Shown: piece after piece, positions 14,389 to 64,000 of the stretch
Layout: the number at the start of each line of letters is the position of its first letter
How positions within the stretch are numbered: position 1 is the first letter of the stretch
Assembly: GCA_024734555.1 (NCBI GenBank)
Contig: JANPWX010000653.1
Location: forward strand, 1,116,853-1,180,852
Length of the DNA stretch: 64,000 nucleotides
Direction: 5' to 3'
Source of the DNA: Trochalopteron elliotii
Lineage: Eukaryota; Chordata; Aves; Passeriformes; Leiothrichidae
Notes under the pieces: model-generated
The model's database searches: none
What the model was told of the DNA's origin: nothing
What the model saw: only the letters and a program-made list of their open reading frames with translations
Position numbers and translations under genes: made by a program

Positions 14389-15123
14389 ATTACTTAACAA
14401 TATGTTAAAAAAGTAGCCAGTTAGGCTTCAGTGTTAATACAATTATACACTCTATAACAGATTTGATAGTGTGAGTACTGTTCTTTTTTAAATTTTCTCA
14501 TTCTGCAAGTATTCTTACACAAGCTGGCTACAAGTCAGGAAGAAAAAAATCAAAACACAAATAGCGTAACTTGTACACTCTTAAACAGTAGATTGTGAAA
14601 GAACTGAGGGAATACTTGTCCCATAAGAGCCTCTTTTTCATGAAGTCATGTCAGGAGAATTCTGGAGCAGATGAAAGCACAACTGACTAGGTCCATTCCT
14701 TTGTCAGGAGTCAGAATGACAAAACATAGCTAGATGCAGAAGTGACAGGAGCCACTGCAGATGATGCAACCTAGTATTTTGGCCTCCACCCAAGCCTAAG
14801 CAATTTAAAGTCTCTGAGGCCAAGGCATTCAGAAGGAGATGGAAAAGAGCTATTGTTCCAACTCCAACGGCATACAGCTACAATCAAGTAAGTCTCACTC
14901 ACAGACTACAAGCACACAAGCTAACAAATTCAGGTAGAAAGTGGCAATTTTTCAGTCCGCAAGAATTATCAGGCCAAAGGGTTCAGTGCAGATCCACACA
15001 GCACTGGGGACAAGGCAAGGCAGCACTGGCTCAAGACCAGATAAGCTCTCAGCACAGCAGGACAGGTAAGTGGAGTTGTCGTTCATTGATTCCTGCAGGG
15101 TTCCCTCCCTGTATTGTGTCATT

Positions 15124-60174
<45,051 letters not shown>

Positions 60175-61261
60175 CTGGAAAAAAGTAACAACAGATTAGT
60201 TAAAATAGTTGAGTTTACTGCTAAAAGAGCTTTATAAAAATTTAACTAAATCTTCCTCAATATCTGAAGATTGATACAGCAGCTTTTGAAAGTTGAATCA
60301 TTGTTCAACTGCAGAGATGGAAATCTCCTTTTCCTTTGTAAAATAGTTCTACAGATGCAAAAGTTTGGATTTTAAACTTTTGCACTACAGCTGTTTCAGT
60401 AGCAACTCTAAGCTGAAAGAACAGATACAGAAAAACAGAAAAGTCATATGCAGAATTACATTTTTCCTTCAATATTTGATTGTTTATATTTAGCTTTTAA
60501 ACCTGTATTGTAAATCAAAACAATTAACAAAGATTCTTGCCTTTTGAAAGCTGAATACCATACTGCTTAGAAAAACATGCAGTGTTAACCAGAGGAGTAT
60601 TCCACAGCAAACCTCCCAGTGGCATTCAGCTATTCCACTGCAGCAGCTTCCCTCCTGCCCCAGGTTATAACTCATACAGAAACCTCTGAGAGCTCTTCTA
60701 CACAAATGCTACAGAGACTACACCAGACAGCAGTGAAGTGCCTTTTACAAGCCACAAGTGTTCTCCCACAGCATTATTTGAGGACACTAAATCAGGAGTA
60801 AAGTCAAGACAATGTATGAATTCAAGTCAGTGACAATGAAGAGCTCTGGATCATACCAACTTGAAGAAAAGGCATTTCATTTCTAAAAAATGGGAAAAGA
60901 CAAAGTCAGTCAATTATTTTAGTCTCTCCTTCATCTTGAGCACCGGTTGAGCTTTTGAATTTCAAATATCAATCATCTCATGCCTCTGTTTCCACCTTTC
61001 ACATGTTTTTGCTAAACTCTTTTTTCCCCTCCAGTTTCCCAACTACTGCTGTTGGATATTAGTGTTTCTAAGACTACTCTAAAGACCACAATAAAACCAG
61101 TCTGTCTGACCAAGAATCCCCACATCTTCTGCACTGTACTGACAGGATTCAGAAAACATTCCTGCCCTGTGCCCAAACCATAAACTCTAACTGGAGCTGT
61201 CCTCAGTGCAAAGGAGCATCCTTCAGTTTTATACATCTCACAGCATTCCCAACTGCTCAGT

Positions 61262-62016
61262 TGTCTTGGGTTGCAATGGAAGATGTAACCAAAAGCATAT
61301 ATTCTATTACTATCTATTGAAACCAGTTAGGGAAGTGTTTTATCTCTCCTATGACCCATTCCTCCTGACTCCAGGGGGAAGGGGGCAGGTGTCTTCTGTT
61401 AATGGGGGAGCTGTTAAAACAAGCTGGGGCAGTGTTCTCTATCTCTTCCACAACCCATCCTCCCTCCAGGGGATATCTGTTGTCCATGGGCCATCCAGGC
61501 TCACTGCAGGGCTGATACAATTCCATCATCCCACTGGGAGATGCTCCACCCAGGGGAAGGAGCCAAACATTCCGACCTGGATAAAACCTGGGATTCAGAA
61601 CACCAGCACAGCCTGTTTGCACTGGATCCCCAGAAGAGGACCAGACTCATCTCACCACCACTGGACCTTCAGAAGGAAACTCATCCTTCTACAGGATCAT
61701 CTCTGCTCCAACAGAATCACATCTGTCCCTCTAGGAGGACTTAACTGGACTACTACCAACACCTTGACCAACAGAGTGTCAGGTTGTATTCTGACTCTGT
61801 CGGGGTTTTCTTTTGTTTGTTTTATTTTTTTTTGTACTACTACATTTTTATTTTTAATATTTCTAGTAAAGAACTGCTATTCCTATTCCCATATCTTTGC
61901 CTGAAAGCCCCTTAATTTCAAAATTATAATAATTTGGAAGGAGGGGGTTTACATTCTCCATTCCAAGGGAAGCTGCAGGTTTCCCTGGCAGACACCTGTC
62001 TTCCTAAACCAAGACA
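61262..62016 (+). mobile_element. Solo LTR of an ERVL-type endogenous retrovirus
   Basis: A 755-bp element starting TGTCTTGG and ending CCAAGACA, an 8-bp terminal inverted repeat. It is flanked on both sides by the same 5 bases, TCAGT (61257-61261 and 62017-62021). A 5-bp target duplication is typical of ERVL elements. Orientation is taken as plus from a TATA-like GGATAAAAC near 61580 and a poly(A)-signal-like AGTAAA at 61865. Its 3' part resembles LTRs I recall from songbird genomes. No internal gag, pol or env and no second LTR are present, so it is a recombined solo LTR. It lies antisense within the upstream intron of FAM193A. Confidence 0.88.
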
Positions 62017-63439
62017 TCAGTTTAGAGACAGGGACACTATTGCAAAGCCTGCTGCTGAATTTTTCCAAAGGCAAAGTGGGGCATTGTCAAATCACTGCTA
62101 GAGAAAATACAAATAAGAAATCACACAACTTCACTTCCATACCCCCTGCTATCTTTCCAGAGTAGATATTTAACAAAAAAAATCCTCTTATGCACGTCAA
62201 GCATCTCAGGTCTAAAATTATGGGGAAAAAATGCTGATGTGGAACAAGTTCCCTATTTTTATTTGGACACTTCCCAAAAGGTTGAAAAAATAAGGGTTGT
62301 TTGATTAAAAGAAGTCTTCTTCATAAAAGATATCCTCCAGTCTGGAGGTCCACTGGTTATTGGCATGCATATACATTCAAAAATAAAGAAACCAGTATGA
62401 AAGTTTAGAATGAAATAGTGATCTGCAGCTAAAACCACTTTTTTTAAGAAAATTAATAAAAAGAGAAGTTTATCCCAAGACATTACTTATTCATTAAAGG
62501 AGTACATTTACCTTCTTTACATTCAAGACACTGATAATGAGAAATACATGATCCATCCCATTGAAACATGCAGGCACTGAGTGACCAAGCTAAAGGTACT
62601 CAGAAATGTTACAAAAGTAAAGACAAAAAAAATGGGAGGTTTTTTTATCCACTAAATGGCACAGGAAGCCCAGACAAAATACTGAATATCAGGAATGACT
62701 GCTTCATGCAATGAGTTTGCAGAGAAGACATCTCTTGATCCTAAGCACTGTGCAGAATTTCCTGAAAAATATTAGTGTAGCCATCCCCCAGAATCTAATA
62801 GTGACCTAAATATCTGCAGGAGGAACAAACACCAAGGAATTTAAAGAGAAGAATTAGACACATAGGAGGAAACACAGAGAATCATCAAAAACTGTCTGTA
62901 GGCAATGAGATATAAGATACTATATGTGAGGCCCAGAGGAAACATAAAAATCACAAAAAAAGAAAGACTTAAGTGGGGATGAATAATTGACGGGCAAGGA
63001 AGGAGATGGCTAAATAACATATTAGAGAAAATATTAGAAGAATCTTGTAAAAGTTGTCCAAATGAGGCTCAAACAATAGAAAGCTAAAAACAGAAAGAAA
63101 AAAAAAAAAAGAGACAGTCACACAAATAATTCAGGGAAGAAAAAAAAGTATAAAAACTACAACTAAATCCTTTCTTGAGGCACATGAGACACAAGGAGCC
63201 TGCCACGATCAGTAAGGGTACAGTAAATAAACAAATAGAAGCATTAAAAAAAAAAGCTTAAATAAAAAAGTCAGGGCAAAACCACCAGAATTATTTTTTG
63301 CATGTTCATGTTCATTAGGCAGGAACTTAAAGTTATTCTCCCAGTGAAAGCCCTTTATGGAATATGCATTAGAGGATCTGTTTCAAAGCAAAGAACTGCT
63401 AGAAAAAAACCAAAATAGTACAGAGAAAACTGACAAGTG

Positions 63440-63760
63440 AAAAATTAGCAAGAGTGGAAAGGAGTGGATGACATTCAGCCAAGAGTCCTAAGGAAGCTCA
63501 AGGACCTCAGAGTTGCACTAATAATTTCAGTATGTTAATGCTTGCCTTGTGCTTCACTAGTACTAGAGGAGCTTTTTTTTTTTTTTACAATTTATTTATT
63601 AAGCTTTCAAAAAACAAACTGCAGTTATCCAAAGTCTGTAACAAGAAAGTGCCTGAGATGACAAAGTTAGCTAATAGCACTAAACTCTTCATGTAACTAA
63701 AGAGACTGGAGAATGGCAGAAGGACCTTCCAAGATCTAGTTACTCTGCCATATGTTGACA
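63440..63760 (+). mobile_element. Decayed CR1-like LINE stretch
   Basis: The words CCAAGAGTCCTAAGGAAGCT, GAGATGACAAAGTTAGCTAA and AATGGCAGAAGGACCTTCCA resemble internal, reverse-transcriptase-region text of old amniote CR1 elements, in plausible order with large deletions. The match is by eye and weak. A T-run at about 63572-63586 interrupts it. Confidence 0.4.
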
Positions 63761-64000
63761 GATACAACTCTGTGCAGAGAATTCAAGTGGAAGTGACAAG
63801 CTAGGCAGCTGTCACTTCTGGATTACCATAACATTTTTTATTTCATTAAAAAAGCCTTGTTTTTTCATTCCTGAGTATCCTTTTTAATGATTTTAATGGT
63901 TTGCATTTTAAAAAGCTATTCTGTGAAGGCAAATGCCATAAGGAAGGCTGACATGGATGATGAGGAACATCTGAATCTCCACAAGCACTCTTCACCATAA

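Larger units (their letters stand above)
13290..15123 (-). other. FAM193A: FAM193A 3' UTR (extent uncertain)
   Basis: Non-coding AT-rich sequence directly after the stop. Its end is uncertain because two signals are possible. Using ATTAAA at 14383-14388 gives about 0.76 kb of 3' UTR, and using AATAAA at 13299-13304 gives about 1.84 kb. No long open frame on either strand competes here. A 16-bp imperfect tandem duplication sits at 13802-13832. Confidence 0.55.
60175..64000 (-). other. FAM193A: Upstream intron of FAM193A (continues off window)
   Basis: E1 enters in phase 0, so at least one more exon lies further right. I found no convincing exon up to 64000. The solo LTR and a decayed CR1-like stretch lie here. 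Confidence 0.7.

Overview
This is a nuclear genomic window from a bird, probably a songbird. The evidence is AT-rich, intron-dominated DNA, several avian CR1 LINE 3' ends, and a solo LTR whose ends (TGTCTTGG / CCAAGACA) and internal text resemble ERVL-type LTRs that I recall from passerine genomes. One protein-coding gene is recognisable: FAM193A on the minus strand. I found 21 consecutive coding exons, from 60174 down to the stop codon at 15124-15126. All introns are GT-AG and the reading phase carries through every junction. Together they encode about 1,454 residues. The gene's 5' end (start codon, promoter) lies beyond the right edge.

Layout by coordinate: 1 to about 13,300 is non-coding DNA beyond the gene's 3' end, with three CR1 fragments and no supportable gene. 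About 13,300-15,123 holds the 3' UTR with two candidate poly(A) signals. 15,124-18,088 has the two last exons, which encode the conserved FAM193 C-terminus, and an inverted pair of CR1 fragments. 21,001-25,672 has the large coiled-coil and lysine-rich exon and a Cys-rich exon. 27,577-37,944 is a cluster of Ser/Pro/His-rich exons, with one antisense CR1. 39,511-48,871 has three helical exons separated by long introns. 52,047-60,174 has the upstream exons, including a CxxC pair module. 60,175-64,000 is upstream intron with a solo LTR (61,262-62,016, flanked by the 5-bp duplication TCAGT) and a decayed CR1-like stretch.

The protein is mostly low-complexity and probably disordered. It carries five short Cys/His clusters, a central helical region, a glutamate/arginine-rich coiled coil, a lysine-rich tract and the family C-terminal domain. 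No operon, CRISPR array, RNA gene or new system is visible. The most useful second-look items are the in-frame tandem splice acceptor at exon 5, the displaced polypyrimidine tract in front of it, the recurring Cys clusters, the inverted CR1 pair and the solo LTR with an unusually long open frame. Exons are numbered E1-E21 in transcription order within this window, and residue numbers count from the first codon seen here (60174).
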